This document shows positions 1-8,800 of a stretch of DNA of 64,000 bases, in pieces (position 1 is the stretch's first letter; each line of letters starts with the position of its first letter). Made by a program: the position numbers and the translations under genes. The stretch spans positions 62,001 to 126,000 of the forward strand of contig CAJTVB010000004.1 in the NCBI GenBank assembly GCA_910579755.1, given 5' to 3'. This stretch comes from an uncultured Acetatifactor sp. (lineage in GTDB: Bacteria > Bacillota > Clostridia > Lachnospirales > Lachnospiraceae). The notes beneath the pieces are model-generated. The model did no database searches and had not been told where the DNA came from. It saw only the letters and a list, made by a program, of their open reading frames with translations.

Positions 1-51
1 GCAAAGCTTCAGAAGGGCGCGAGCGCAGTGACAAGCCTCCTGGGCGGTTGA
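1..51 (+). CDS. fliD: C-terminal tail of flagellar cap protein FliD (partial)
   Basis: The window opens inside a reading frame that gives 16 residues ending in a TGA at 49-51. The tail ends in SLLGG, which resembles the usual end of FliD (filament cap, hook-associated protein 2). fliD normally lies directly before fliS, which starts at 258. Only the last codons are visible, so the call rests mainly on synteny and the short C-terminal motif. Another flagellar protein with a similar tail cannot be excluded. Confidence 0.55.
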   Translation, partial: AKLQKGASAVTSLLGG

Positions 52-145
52 TCCCCGGATGCGGAATCTTGAAGGCTCCTGAAAGAGTAAAGATTACGTG
101 CGCTTTGGTTTCCCTGCAGCAGTATGATGAAGATTCCTGGATTTC

Positions 146-170
146 TAAGCCGGCATGATATGCTGGCTTA
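146..170 (+). other. Stem-loop in the fliD-fliS gap
   Basis: A 10-bp stem (arms 146-155 and 161-170, one G-U pair) encloses a 5-nt loop. It is the only clear structure in the 206 bases between the fliD tail and fliS. No T-run follows it, so it is not a textbook intrinsic terminator. It may be a weak attenuator or an mRNA processing or stability element between the two genes. Confidence 0.45.
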
Positions 171-257
171 GAGTGTCTTGTGCCCCTTGCGGCGCAGGTT
201 TCATGACTGCAATGTGACACTATAGTTTTTTGTGCGACAGAAAGGCAGGATGCAGCT

Positions 258-641
258 ATGGCGCTACCTAACGCGTATTCCCAGTACAATAACAGCAAGA
301 TTCTGACGGCTTCCCCTGCGGAGCTGACCTTGATGCTTTACGACGGGGCCATCAAATTTTGTAATATTGCTATTGTGGCGGTGGAACATAAGGATATTGA
401 GAAAGCCCACACCAATATTGTGAAGACGGAGCATATTATCGATTATTTTCGTCAGACGTTGGACATGAAGTATCCGGTGGCGGAAGATTTCGACAGAGTG
501 TACGCTTACCTGAACCAGAGACTGGTGGAGGCAAATATCAAAAAGGATAAAGAGATCCTGGAGGAAGTGAACCAGCATCTGCGCAGTATGCGGGATACCT
601 GGAAGGAAGTCATGAAGAAGGGCAGAGGGCAGGATATATGA
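258..641 (+). CDS. fliS: Flagellar secretion chaperone FliS
   Basis: FliS binds the C-terminal helix of unfolded flagellin in the cytosol, stops it polymerising early and delivers it to the flagellar export gate. The 127-residue product has the normal family length. It begins with the family pattern NAYSQYNNSKILTASPAELTLMLYDGAIKF and is all-helical in appearance through its C-terminal lysine-rich helix. The start ATG follows a purine-rich stretch (aggcagga). Its stop overlaps the next start by 4 nt (ATGA at 638-641), so the two chaperone genes are translationally coupled. The flagellin client follows at 1399. The assignment is secure. Confidence 0.95.
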   Translation: MALPNAYSQYNNSKILTASPAELTLMLYDGAIKFCNIAIVAVEHKDIEKAHTNIVKTEHIIDYFRQTLDMKYPVAEDFDRVYAYLNQRLVEANIKKDKEILEEVNQHLRSMRDTWKEVMKKGRGQDI

Positions 642-1114
642 CAGAAAATTATCTGGTCATATTGGAGGAAAGTCTCCGGAGAAAGCTGCAGGTGCTGGAG
701 GATATTCAGGCATATAACCAGCGCCAGCAGGAGATCTTTCAGGCGGACAATGTGGATTTGGACCAGTTTGACAGCTATGTGGACGAGAAGGGCGTGCTGA
801 TCGAGCGCCTGAATTCCCTTGACAACGGATTTGAGCGCCTGTACGCCAATGTGGCGCAGGAGCTTTCCGGCAATCGGGAGAAATATGGAGACCAGATAAA
901 GCGTCTTCAGGGGCTGGTGTCGAAGGTTACGGAGGCGGGCATTGCAGTTCAGGCCCAGGAGGCCCGCAACAAAAAGCTGATCGAGGAATATTTTCGCAGG
1001 CAGCGGGAGGGAATCCGGGAGGGCCGGAAAAGCTCCAAGGCCGCCTTTGATTACTACAAGAATATGAGCAAATCCTCTGTGGTGATGCCCCAGATTATGG
1101 ATCAGAAGAAATAG
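638..1114 (+). CDS. FlgN/FliT-like flagellar export chaperone
   Basis: This 158-residue protein is predicted helical and coiled-coil-like throughout and is rich in Glu, Gln, Arg and Lys. It has no membrane segment or signal peptide. Its position immediately after fliS, its size and its helical pattern match the small FliT/FlgN-type chaperones that bind the cap protein FliD or the hook-junction proteins FlgK/FlgL. The start ATG overlaps the fliS stop by 4 nt. A strong intrinsic terminator follows, so it ends this operon. FliT and FlgN cannot be told apart here. The function is inferred from context and fold, as these chaperones have little sequence conservation. Confidence 0.7.
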   Translation: MTENYLVILEESLRRKLQVLEDIQAYNQRQQEIFQADNVDLDQFDSYVDEKGVLIERLNSLDNGFERLYANVAQELSGNREKYGDQIKRLQGLVSKVTEAGIAVQAQEARNKKLIEEYFRRQREGIREGRKSSKAAFDYYKNMSKSSVVMPQIMDQKK

Positions 1115-1148
1115 GCCCATGCGCGAAACGCGCGGGCTTATTTCTTTT
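1115..1148 (+). terminator. Intrinsic terminator after the fliS operon
   Basis: Directly after the stop codon, GCCC-AT-GCGCG pairs with CGCGCGGGC around an AAA loop (1115-1137, small bulge). It is followed by a T-rich stretch (TTATTTCTTTT). It separates the chaperone operon from the sigma-28 flagellin promoter at 1170. Confidence 0.85.
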
Positions 1149-1169
1149 AAAAAAATCAAAAAATACCCC

Positions 1170-1196
1170 TAAAGTAATTCAGATTCCCTCCGATAT
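1170..1196 (+). promoter_or_regulatory. Sigma-28 (SigD/FliA) promoter of flagellin
   Basis: TAAA at 1170-1173, exactly 15 nt, then TCCGATAT at 1189-1196. This matches the sigma-28 consensus TAAA-N15-GCCGATAT at all but one position. Transcription should start near 1203, leaving a leader of about 195 nt before the flagellin ATG. The same -10 octamer and spacing recur at 11508-11534 before the glycan cluster. Confidence 0.92.
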
Positions 1197-1333
1197 AAAA
1201 TACAAGTAAAGCAATTGGACTGCAGTTCAAAAGGATTTAAAGCAAGTTCAGGCTTTCTGGTAGCAAAGAACCGATACGCACAGTCGGGGAAAAGCTATCG
1301 TACCACTTACCGCGGAAGTGACTGGTGCGAATC

Positions 1334-1390
1334 ACGGAAACGGTAACAAAAGCATCTGGCCGCAGGGAAGCGGCTTCATATTCAAGGAGG
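1334..1390 (+). promoter_or_regulatory. Candidate CsrA-binding sites in the flagellin leader
   Basis: A 5-bp hairpin (GCCGC at 1359-1363, GCGGC at 1370-1374) presents AGGGAA in its loop, which contains the CsrA core ANGGA. A second core, AAGGA, sits within the Shine-Dalgarno CAAGGAGGA (1383-1391). A third possible core, ACGGA, lies at 1334-1338. In Bacillus subtilis the hag leader has the same arrangement: one loop site and one site over the ribosome binding site, where CsrA blocks translation and FliW antagonises it. CsrA control here is inferred from this resemblance. csrA and fliW are not in the window. Confidence 0.6.
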
Positions 1391-1398
1391 AATATAAA

Positions 1399-2934
1399 AT
1401 GGTAGTACAACACAATTTAACAGCAATGAACTCCAGCAGAATGCTGGGACTGACCACTTCATCTCAGGCAAAGTCCACTGAGAAGCTGTCTTCCGGTTAC
1501 AAGATCAACCGTGCAGCTGATGACGCAGCAGGCCTGTCCATCAGTGAGAAGATGAGAAAGCAGATCAGAGGTCTGACACAGGCTTCTTCCAATGCACAGG
1601 ACGGTATTTCCGCAGTGCAGACCGCAGAAGGCGCTCTGAACGAAGTTCAGGATATGCTGCAGAGAATGAACGAGCTGGCTGTAAAGGCTGCTAACGGCAC
1701 AAACTCTGAAAACGACAGAAACTACATCCAGAACGAGATCGATCAGCTGACCACAGAAATCGATCGTGTTGCCCAGACCACTAAGTTCAACGAGACTTAT
1801 CTGCTGAAGGGCGACCAGGGTGTATCCAAGGTTGCAGTTTATACCTATAAGAACTACGAAGTTGCTACGGCTGCTACCGTTACCGATGCCAAGGGCAATT
1901 CCGCCATTACCGATCAGAATACCGGACTGAGCATGACCGTAAGCTTCAAGGCTTCCGCTGCACAGGCTACCCAGACCTCTCTTGCAAGCGCTCTGAAGAG
2001 CCAGGGTGTCAGCCTGAAGGGCGTTGCTACTGCAGTTACCGTGGCTGGCGGAACCGGCGCAACAGGCGGCGCAAGCGCGGCAACTCCTACCGCATCTGTA
2101 TCTGTGGGTTATGCTCTGAGCCTGAATGGTTCTGCTGCTTCACAGTTCAAGGTGATCGTTGACGCAACCGACAAAACCAAGTTCACCATCCAGGATCTGA
2201 ACGGAAATGCTATCGCTACCGTAACTGTTGCAGGTGTTTCCACTGCAGATACCGCGGCTCTGACAAAGGGCGGCATGACCCATACCGAGTCCGCAGTTCT
2301 GACGGCTACCAACGCTACCGCTGCATTTGGCAAGGGCGAGGTTGCTGCATACTATGACAGAGACGGAAACAAGATTTCCGCTAATGCTCTGGATTCCTAT
2401 TTCGCATATGACAGCATCAACGGCAAGGAAGTTGCCAGAGTGGATGCTGCCGATGTATATGATGCACTGGGCAACAAGGTTGAGCTGAAGGCCAGCGTTG
2501 TGTCCGGAGGTGAGAGCCTTACCGGCGCACTGAGCCTGACACTCCATGTAGGTGCAGACGCTACCAAGGACAACCAGATCGTTATGAACCTCAGCGCTAT
2601 GACCACAAAGGGCCTTGGCATCAACGGCCTGAAGGTGAACGGCACTGACAGCTCCAACGCTCTGTCCGCTATCGAGACCATCAAGGAGGCAATCCAGAAG
2701 GTTTCCACACAGCGTTCCGCTCTTGGTGCTATCCAGAACAGACTGGAGCACACCATCAACAACCTGGATAACGTAGTGGAGAACACCACCGCAGCAGAGA
2801 GCCAGATCCGTGATACAGATATGGCCGATGAGATGGTTAAGTACTCCAACAACAATATCCTGTCTCAGGCTGGTCAGGCTATGCTGGCTCAGGCCAATCA
2901 GTCCAACCAGGGCGTTCTGTCTCTGCTTGGCTAA
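1399..2934 (+). CDS. fliC: Flagellin, filament structural subunit
   Basis: This 511-residue protein polymerises into the extracellular flagellar filament. The conserved D0/D1 N-terminus (from MVVQHNLTAMNSSRMLG to about residue 145) and C-terminus (last 90 or so residues, ending NQSNQGVLSLLG) flank a variable centre rich in Ala, Thr, Ser, Val and Gly, which is the usual site of O-glycosylation. There is no cysteine. ATG 1399 is chosen because a strong AAGGAGGA lies 8 nt upstream and the protein then starts with the canonical MVVQHN; the in-frame ATG at 1318 has no ribosome binding site and would add 27 non-flagellin residues. It is driven by the sigma-28 promoter at 1170 and has its own terminator. 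It is GC-rich with strong codon bias, as expected for a highly expressed gene. Confidence 0.98.
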   Translation: MVVQHNLTAMNSSRMLGLTTSSQAKSTEKLSSGYKINRAADDAAGLSISEKMRKQIRGLTQASSNAQDGISAVQTAEGALNEVQDMLQRMNELAVKAANGTNSENDRNYIQNEIDQLTTEIDRVAQTTKFNETYLLKGDQGVSKVAVYTYKNYEVATAATVTDAKGNSAITDQNTGLSMTVSFKASAAQATQTSLASALKSQGVSLKGVATAVTVAGGTGATGGASAATPTASVSVGYALSLNGSAASQFKVIVDATDKTKFTIQDLNGNAIATVTVAGVSTADTAALTKGGMTHTESAVLTATNATAAFGKGEVAAYYDRDGNKISANALDSYFAYDSINGKEVARVDAADVYDALGNKVELKASVVSGGESLTGALSLTLHVGADATKDNQIVMNLSAMTTKGLGINGLKVNGTDSSNALSAIETIKEAIQKVSTQRSALGAIQNRLEHTINNLDNVVENTTAAESQIRDTDMADEMVKYSNNNILSQAGQAMLAQANQSNQGVLSLLG

Positions 2935-2972
2935 TCAGGTATCTGATGATTGTTGTAAATTGACACAAATAG

Positions 2973-3000
2973 AGGGTGGCTTACGGCCACCCTTTATTGC
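2973..3000 (+). terminator. Intrinsic terminator after flagellin
   Basis: AGGGTGGC (2973-2980) pairs perfectly with GCCACCCT (2986-2993) around a 5-nt loop, followed by TTATTG. It lies 38 nt after the flagellin stop. The T-run is short, so some read-through into the downstream glycosyltransferase is possible. Confidence 0.8.
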
Positions 3001-3060
3001 GCATAAGGGTGCTTTTGTTTTGGATGCATACATAAATGCAGAGGAAGTTGGGATAACGAT

Positions 3061-4725
3061 ATGAGCAGACAAGGACGTAACAGGCAAAACACATACAGAC
3101 AGGACGGAAGCAGGAAGAATCTGATCAGCCAGAACCTGTTTCTGCAGAACGCCGCCAGGCAAAAGGACAAGGAATCAAACGAAATTCTGCTGAGCATTTC
3201 CATTATGATGTCCGGCAGGGAAGAAACCGCGGAGAAATGTATTGATTCTCTGGCCAGACTTCGGGAGCGGGTGCCCTGCGAGCTGATTCTCACAGACACA
3301 GGGTGTAGTCCGAAGCTTCGCCGCTGTCTGGAAGAAAAGGCAGATAAAATGCTGACATTCGAGTGGTGCAACGACTTTGCAGCGGCCAGAAATGCAGGTC
3401 TGCTGGCAGCCACAGGGAAATGGTTTATGTTTATGGACGACGACGAATGGTTTGAGAGCACCTCGGAGCTGGAACAGTTTTTCTTAAGCGGCGAATATGC
3501 GTCCTATGAGTCTGCTCACTATGTAGTGAGAAATTATGTGGATTATGAGGGCTCGAAATGGGCGGACACCTCCATTGCCCGGATGGTACGGCGGAGGCCG
3601 GAAACCAGATTTCGTTACCCTATCCATGAGATTTTGTTTCCTATCCCTGCTCCCTCAAAAATAATGCATGATTATGTACACCATTACGGATATGTTCTCA
3701 CGGATGAGAAGGCTCAGAAAATAAAGACGGAGCGGAATCTTTCCCTGCTTCTTCCGGCTTTGGAGAAGGATCCCAGTTGTATCCATTACTGGCTTCAGGC
3801 GACTGGGGAGTATGCTTACTGGGATAGATGGGAAGAGGCTGTGAGTACGGCGGAGAAGGGAATTCTGAACTATGATCCCCAGAGAGAGGACAATGCCAAC
3901 TTTGTCCAAGGATTGTATGAGGGTGTGGTACAGCTACGGGTGAGAAGAGCCTTCCTGTGCGAGGACAGAGAGCTGGCGGACTCTATTTATGAGGAGGCAG
4001 TGCAGAGGGGGCGTGAGATTCTGGACTGTGGTAAGCTGTCCCGTCTGGCGGTAATCTGTGCCTGCGGAGATATGGCTATTGCCTGCGGAGCTTTGGATAT
4101 GCAGCATGAGTGTTCGGAATATACGCGGCTTTATCTGGAGGGGAAGGCTTATTTTGATAATCATCTGGATGAATGGACCCTGCAGCAGACCATGTTTTTG
4201 AGCAACAGCTTTGAGCTTTTTCGGTATTTCCGGGTGTTGGTCTGGGGATTGTATGTGCATATTCTTCAGGGCCGGAAGGAGGAGGCAGAAGTACTGCTGA
4301 AACGGGAAGAGTTGGATTGGTGGGTAAGCCTGCTTCCGGTGTGGTATAAAGAGGCTCATGAAGAACAGCGCCGTCAGTGGGGCGTTGCCCTGGAGAAAAT
4401 GGCTGTGGAGAGTCCCGACAGCAGGGTCGGCCGGCTGTTCCGGATTTTAATATATAAAGGACAGGCGGTGGAAGAAGCCGAGAGAAAAGCTGCGGAGAAT
4501 GCCGGGAACGGATCCCTGGAAAGTAACGGTCAATCCGTGGGTACGCTGCGTCAGCCTGTGCCCCCCACCCCGGAGATGGAAGCGCTGGCCATGCAGCTCA
4601 AGGACAGAATCCGCCTTCTGATGGAGCAGGGAATGAAGGCGGATGCCTTGAATACAATACAACAGCTGCAGGCTTATTTTCCGGAGGATGAAGAGCTGTC
4701 CAGATGGAGGCAGGATCTGTCATAA
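3061..4725 (+). CDS. Family 2 glycosyltransferase with helical-repeat C-terminus
   Basis: This 554-residue cytosolic protein probably adds the first sugar(s) to flagellin. Residues about 40-170 form a GT-A (GT2) domain, with ISIMMSGREE at the nucleotide-binding strand and FMDDDEWFE carrying the DxD metal/sugar-nucleotide motif. The rest looks like helical TPR-type repeats, as in SunS-like and clostridial flagellin glycosyltransferases. The N-terminal 35 or so residues are basic and Gln/Asn-rich. A GT2 gene immediately downstream of flagellin is the arrangement known for Clostridioides difficile flagellin glycosylation, which supports the role. Start ATG 3061 follows AGAGGAAG. The exact sugar is unknown. 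Confidence 0.8.
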   Translation: MSRQGRNRQNTYRQDGSRKNLISQNLFLQNAARQKDKESNEILLSISIMMSGREETAEKCIDSLARLRERVPCELILTDTGCSPKLRRCLEEKADKMLTFEWCNDFAAARNAGLLAATGKWFMFMDDDEWFESTSELEQFFLSGEYASYESAHYVVRNYVDYEGSKWADTSIARMVRRRPETRFRYPIHEILFPIPAPSKIMHDYVHHYGYVLTDEKAQKIKTERNLSLLLPALEKDPSCIHYWLQATGEYAYWDRWEEAVSTAEKGILNYDPQREDNANFVQGLYEGVVQLRVRRAFLCEDRELADSIYEEAVQRGREILDCGKLSRLAVICACGDMAIACGALDMQHECSEYTRLYLEGKAYFDNHLDEWTLQQTMFLSNSFELFRYFRVLVWGLYVHILQGRKEEAEVLLKREELDWWVSLLPVWYKEAHEEQRRQWGVALEKMAVESPDSRVGRLFRILIYKGQAVEEAERKAAENAGNGSLESNGQSVGTLRQPVPPTPEMEALAMQLKDRIRLLMEQGMKADALNTIQQLQAYFPEDEELSRWRQDLS

Positions 4726-4760
4726 CTGGTATTTTCGCCATGATTTTGGCGGCATATTCC

Positions 4761-4790
4761 CAAGGAAGCGCGGTTCACTGCGCTTCCTTG
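4761..4790. terminator. Bidirectional terminator between convergent genes
   Basis: An 11-bp perfect stem (CAAGGAAGCGC, 4761-4771, with its complement at 4780-4790) around an 8-nt loop lies between two converging genes. T-rich sequence follows on the plus side (TTATAT), and A/T-rich sequence flanks the minus-strand exit. It most likely terminates both transcripts. Confidence 0.8.
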
Positions 4791-4800
4791 TTATATTCGG

Positions 4801-5688
4801 TTACAGCTGTCTGGCGGTGGGATTGATATAGTATTGTTTTTCTGTGTTCAACAGCGCCGCCAGATAACAGAAGGCGCTGTTGGACAGGATCATGGCCTTG
4901 CAGCGGCTCATCAGCTGCAGGTCCAGATAATTTTTTCCCTTCACATTGCCTTCAATGTATGTGACATCTTTAAAATACTGGATTCCAAGCTCTTCCCTGT
5001 GCTCCCTGCACCAGGGAATATCATCCGAGAACACAAATAATTCCCAGCTTCCGGGAGCGCCCTCCGCGAAATTCCTCGCGCAGTCCTGATATACCCGGTT
5101 GTCAAAGGCAAACCCACAAGTTACATAATCGCCCCGCCGGATGTGGATGGACACGGAATTGGTTCTGGTGATCCGGTTCATGTACTCCCGATTTTGCGGA
5201 TCCGTGATTTCCGGAAAATGAAATTCCTGTAAAAATACATTCTGGTATCGGGCAAACCATTCCTTATTGATCCAATACCCATGGTAATATACATCGCCGG
5301 GAGCATCCAGGATGTCCGGGTGATATTCGTTGCAGGGAATCTGCACCACGCGTCCCTGAAAGGGGTTAAAGGTCCGGTAACCTTCGCCTACCTCGGATAT
5401 CATGTAGGTGTCGATTTCGTTTTCGCACAAAATCTGCGGTACGCTTTTACCGTTTCTGCGCTCTTCCAGAATAAAATTCCATACTTCCTCGTCGAAGCAT
5501 TGACTGAGCATATGGGGATGGATTCCAAACACCTTTTCCAGCTCATAGCCATTGTGGACCGTGTTTAGCGCAAAATATGTGTCGTCCATGTACATGCAAT
5601 CGCCTGGATGCGACAATTCGTAGTAGCGGGCAAAAATATACTGAAAGGCCTGATTGGCAAGGCCGCCGTTTAAAAACTGAATTTTCAT
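4801..5688 (-). CDS. GT11 alpha-1,2-fucosyltransferase-like protein
   Basis: This 295-residue protein matches glycosyltransferase family 11, which transfers fucose (or a related sugar) from GDP-fucose to galactose-containing acceptors. Visible motifs are the N-terminal GGLANQAFQYIFARYY (usual GGLGNQMFQY) and IHIRRGDYV at about residue 158, the HxRRGDY nucleotide-binding motif. Its length is normal for the family. It is the only gene on the minus strand in the first 50 kb and is convergent with the upstream glycosyltransferase, so it is a separate transcription unit. No GDP-fucose genes are in the window. It may act on the flagellar glycan or on another surface glycan. Confidence 0.85.
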   Translation of the reverse strand: MKIQFLNGGLANQAFQYIFARYYELSHPGDCMYMDDTYFALNTVHNGYELEKVFGIHPHMLSQCFDEEVWNFILEERRNGKSVPQILCENEIDTYMISEVGEGYRTFNPFQGRVVQIPCNEYHPDILDAPGDVYYHGYWINKEWFARYQNVFLQEFHFPEITDPQNREYMNRITRTNSVSIHIRRGDYVTCGFAFDNRVYQDCARNFAEGAPGSWELFVFSDDIPWCREHREELGIQYFKDVTYIEGNVKGKNYLDLQLMSRCKAMILSNSAFCYLAALLNTEKQYYINPTARQL

Positions 5689-5819
5689 GGTATACTCCGT
5701 TCTGCCAGAGACTGGTTGGTTTAGCCCGGCATCAGGAGGCCCGGCTGTCTCTGAAGTAATTATAATATATTTTGTAGAATATGTCCAAGGAACGTTTCAG
5801 GATGTAAAAAAAAGCCGGA

Positions 5820-5848
5820 TTGTATTTCCGGGCGAGAACCTGTATAAT
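5820..5848 (+). promoter_or_regulatory. Candidate sigma-A promoter of the four-domain enzyme
   Basis: TTGTAT at 5820-5825, a 17-nt spacer and a perfect TATAAT at 5843-5848, 38 nt before the ATG at 5886. The -35 box is only a half match. The gap between the divergent genes (5689-5885) holds no other clear signal. Confidence 0.55.
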
Positions 5849-5885
5849 GATAGTTGCAATTTACGTGTGACAGGAGACCTGTGGA

Positions 5886-8800
5886 ATGGAAAGAACAGAC
5901 ATGCCCTGGCATGGTCCTCAATGGAAATGCAATGAGGGTTATATCATAGACGAAGAAACAGGCATGGCAAAGATCTGTGCGAAAGGCCTGTGTACGTTGC
6001 ATTTCTATCATGCATATCCGGGTGATAAGCTCGTGATTTCTTATAAGAACTATGAATATCAGGTTCTGACCTATGAAAACAGAATAGATAAAAAATACAT
6101 TTATACCTATGACTATCAGCAGGAGGAAAACTGGGCATCCTATGACTACCGGAAGGAGCGTTCGGTCTGGAGGCACTTCGGAGAAGATTTCTTATTTCAG
6201 GAGGAATGCTTTTTCCGGGTCAATCTGCGGGAAAAGGAAATTTTAGAGGGAACGGCTTTCTGCAGGAAGGAAAACTACCGGGCGGACAAGGAAGGAACCG
6301 GTAAAAAAAAGGATAATTCCAGCCGGGGGGAGCGGTGTCCTCTTCGGTGGGAGCAGGCTTCACGGGATTGGGAGCTTTCCGGAGGAAGGAAGCGGCCGGA
6401 GGAATTGTACCGTCGGGAGACAGAAACAACCATAGAGCAGGTGCGCCGGGTAAGAGGGCCCGAAGATCTGGCATTTTTTCTTCTGACAGATACTCATTAC
6501 ACGGTCAATGGCACCTGGGCAGATACGGTGGAAAGCCTTCGGGCGGTGAAGGAAGCCTCAGCTTTCACGGATGGAGATTTTATAGACAGACTTTTAAGCG
6601 AGCAGCCTATCAGGGACTTTCAGGGGATTATTCACCTGGGGGATGCCACCGACGGCATGGTGCCCCGGGAGATCACCCGGGATTATGTGCGTATGATGCA
6701 GGAGGATCTCCAGGGGCTGGGAATACCGCTCTATTACACCCTTGGAAATCATGATTCCAACTACTTCCGGGGAAATCCGGAGCCTTTTGACAGGCAGGAA
6801 ATGTATGATCTGTATCTGGGAGGGAAGCCGGGGCATTACTGTCTTGATGATGCGGAAAGAGGACTTCGGATGATTTTTCTGGAATCCTTTGACCATAGGG
6901 AGAAGATCCGGTATGGTTTTAGCGGCGCAGAGCTGGACTGGCTGGAGGAGAGGCTTGGGGAGACTCCTCCGGATTGGTGTGTGGTGGTATTCAGCCATGT
7001 GCCTCCGGCAGCCAGGCTTCACTATTGGAGCGACCAGATCAGAGGAAGTGCCAGGCTGGTCAGGCTGCTGAGGCAGTTTCAATACAGAAGCAGGGGCAGA
7101 CTGCTGGGATTTGTCCATGGCCATAATCATGCCGATGGGATCGACTGTAGGGAGGGATTTCCGATTGTTTCCATCGGATGCGGCAAATGTGAATTTTTTA
7201 CGGACAAGAAGCCGGAGGGCTCGGTAACCTGGCCCAGACGGCTGGAGGACATATCCCGGGAGCTTTGGGATGTGCTGGTGGTGTCAACCAAGAGAAGGAC
7301 CCTTGACTTTATCCGGTTTGGAGCCGGGAAAAACCGGCGTGTGACGGTAAATTTCAAATACAGATTTTCGGACAGCTTCAGCATCGTTATGGATGTATGG
7401 GAGGACACAGAAACAGACAGCTTTAAAAATACAATCATCGATTCGGAGGTTCTTATGACAAAGGTAATCACTTATGGTACGTACGATCTGTTCCACGAAG
7501 GCCACTATAACATATTGAAAAGAGCCAAGGCGCTGGGAGATTATCTCATCGTTGGAGTGACCACGGAGCATTATGATCAGCAGCGGGGGAAAATTAACGT
7601 GGTGGATTCCCTGCTGGACCGGATCGAAAATGTGAGAAAGACAGGGCTGGCAGACCAGATCATCATAGAGGATCATGAGGGTCAGAAGATTGAAGATATA
7701 CAAAAGTACCAGGTGGATATTTTTACGCTGGGTTCTGATTGGCGCGGGATGTTTGATTATCTGAAATCCCTTTGCCAGGTGGTGTATCTGGACCGGACGC
7801 CGGATATCTCCTCCACTATGCTTAGGAAGGAGAAATTTCCCATTATCCGTACCGGCATTGTGGGAACAGGGAGGATTGCGCCCAGATTCGTGGCGGAGGC
7901 AAAGTATGTCAGCGGTCTGCATATGCGCAGCGCATACAATCCCCATAGAGACAGCGTACAGCAGTTTGCTTCGGAGATGGGACTGGAGGGATTCAGCGAT
8001 TCCTTTGAAGATTTTTTGGATTCGGTGGATGCCATTTATATTGCCACGCCCCACGAGACTCATTTTGATTATGCCAAAAGGGCTCTTTTGCAGGGAAAGC
8101 ATGTACTGTGCGAAAAGCCTCTGGCCTTTTCTCGTCGGGAGGCGGAGGAACTGTTTGCCATAGCCAGAGAAAATCAGGTGGTGCTGATGGAAGGAATAAA
8201 GACAGCCTACTGCCCTGGCTTCACCCAGATCATCAATATCGCCAAGAGCGGAAAGATAGGTGAGATCCGGGATGTGGAGGCCTGCTTTTCCAGGCTGACA
8301 AACCCGGCGCTGCGGGAGATGGCCGATTTTCAGTACGGCGGCGCGTTTCTGGAGTTCGGAAGCTATACGCTGCTTCCCATTATCAAGCTTTTGGGGGCAG
8401 ACTACAAAAGGCTTGAGATCAACAGTATCCCTGCGGAAAACGGTGTGGATCTTTATACGAAGATTATGTTTTCCTATGAGAAGGGGCTGGCCATGTCCAA
8501 GACCGGTATCGGCGTCAAATCTGAGGGACAGCTTCTGATTTCGGGAACAAAGGGCTATATTCTGGCGGAGTCGCCCTGGTGGCTTACGAGAAAATTTCAG
8601 ATCCGCTATGAGGATCCCAATCAGATCGAGACTTATACTCCGAATTTTATGGGTGACGGGCTGCGATATGAGATCGGGGAATTTGTGTCCAGCATCAATG
8701 GGCACAACGGCTATTCTTACCGGCTTACAGAACAGGATTCGGTGGCCATGGCCGGCGTAGTGGAGGCCTTTATGGAGAACCGGGCACGGCAGCAGTGTGC

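Noticed and set aside
1200..1398. c-di-GMP (GEMM) riboswitch in the flagellin leader
   Set aside because: ACGCACAG and GCAAAG fragments occur, but not in the order or pairing of a GEMM aptamer. The CsrA-type hairpin explains the leader better.
2140..2751. Antisense frames inside the flagellin centre
   Set aside because: Strong codon bias of flagellin produces open complementary frames. They have no start signals or domains.
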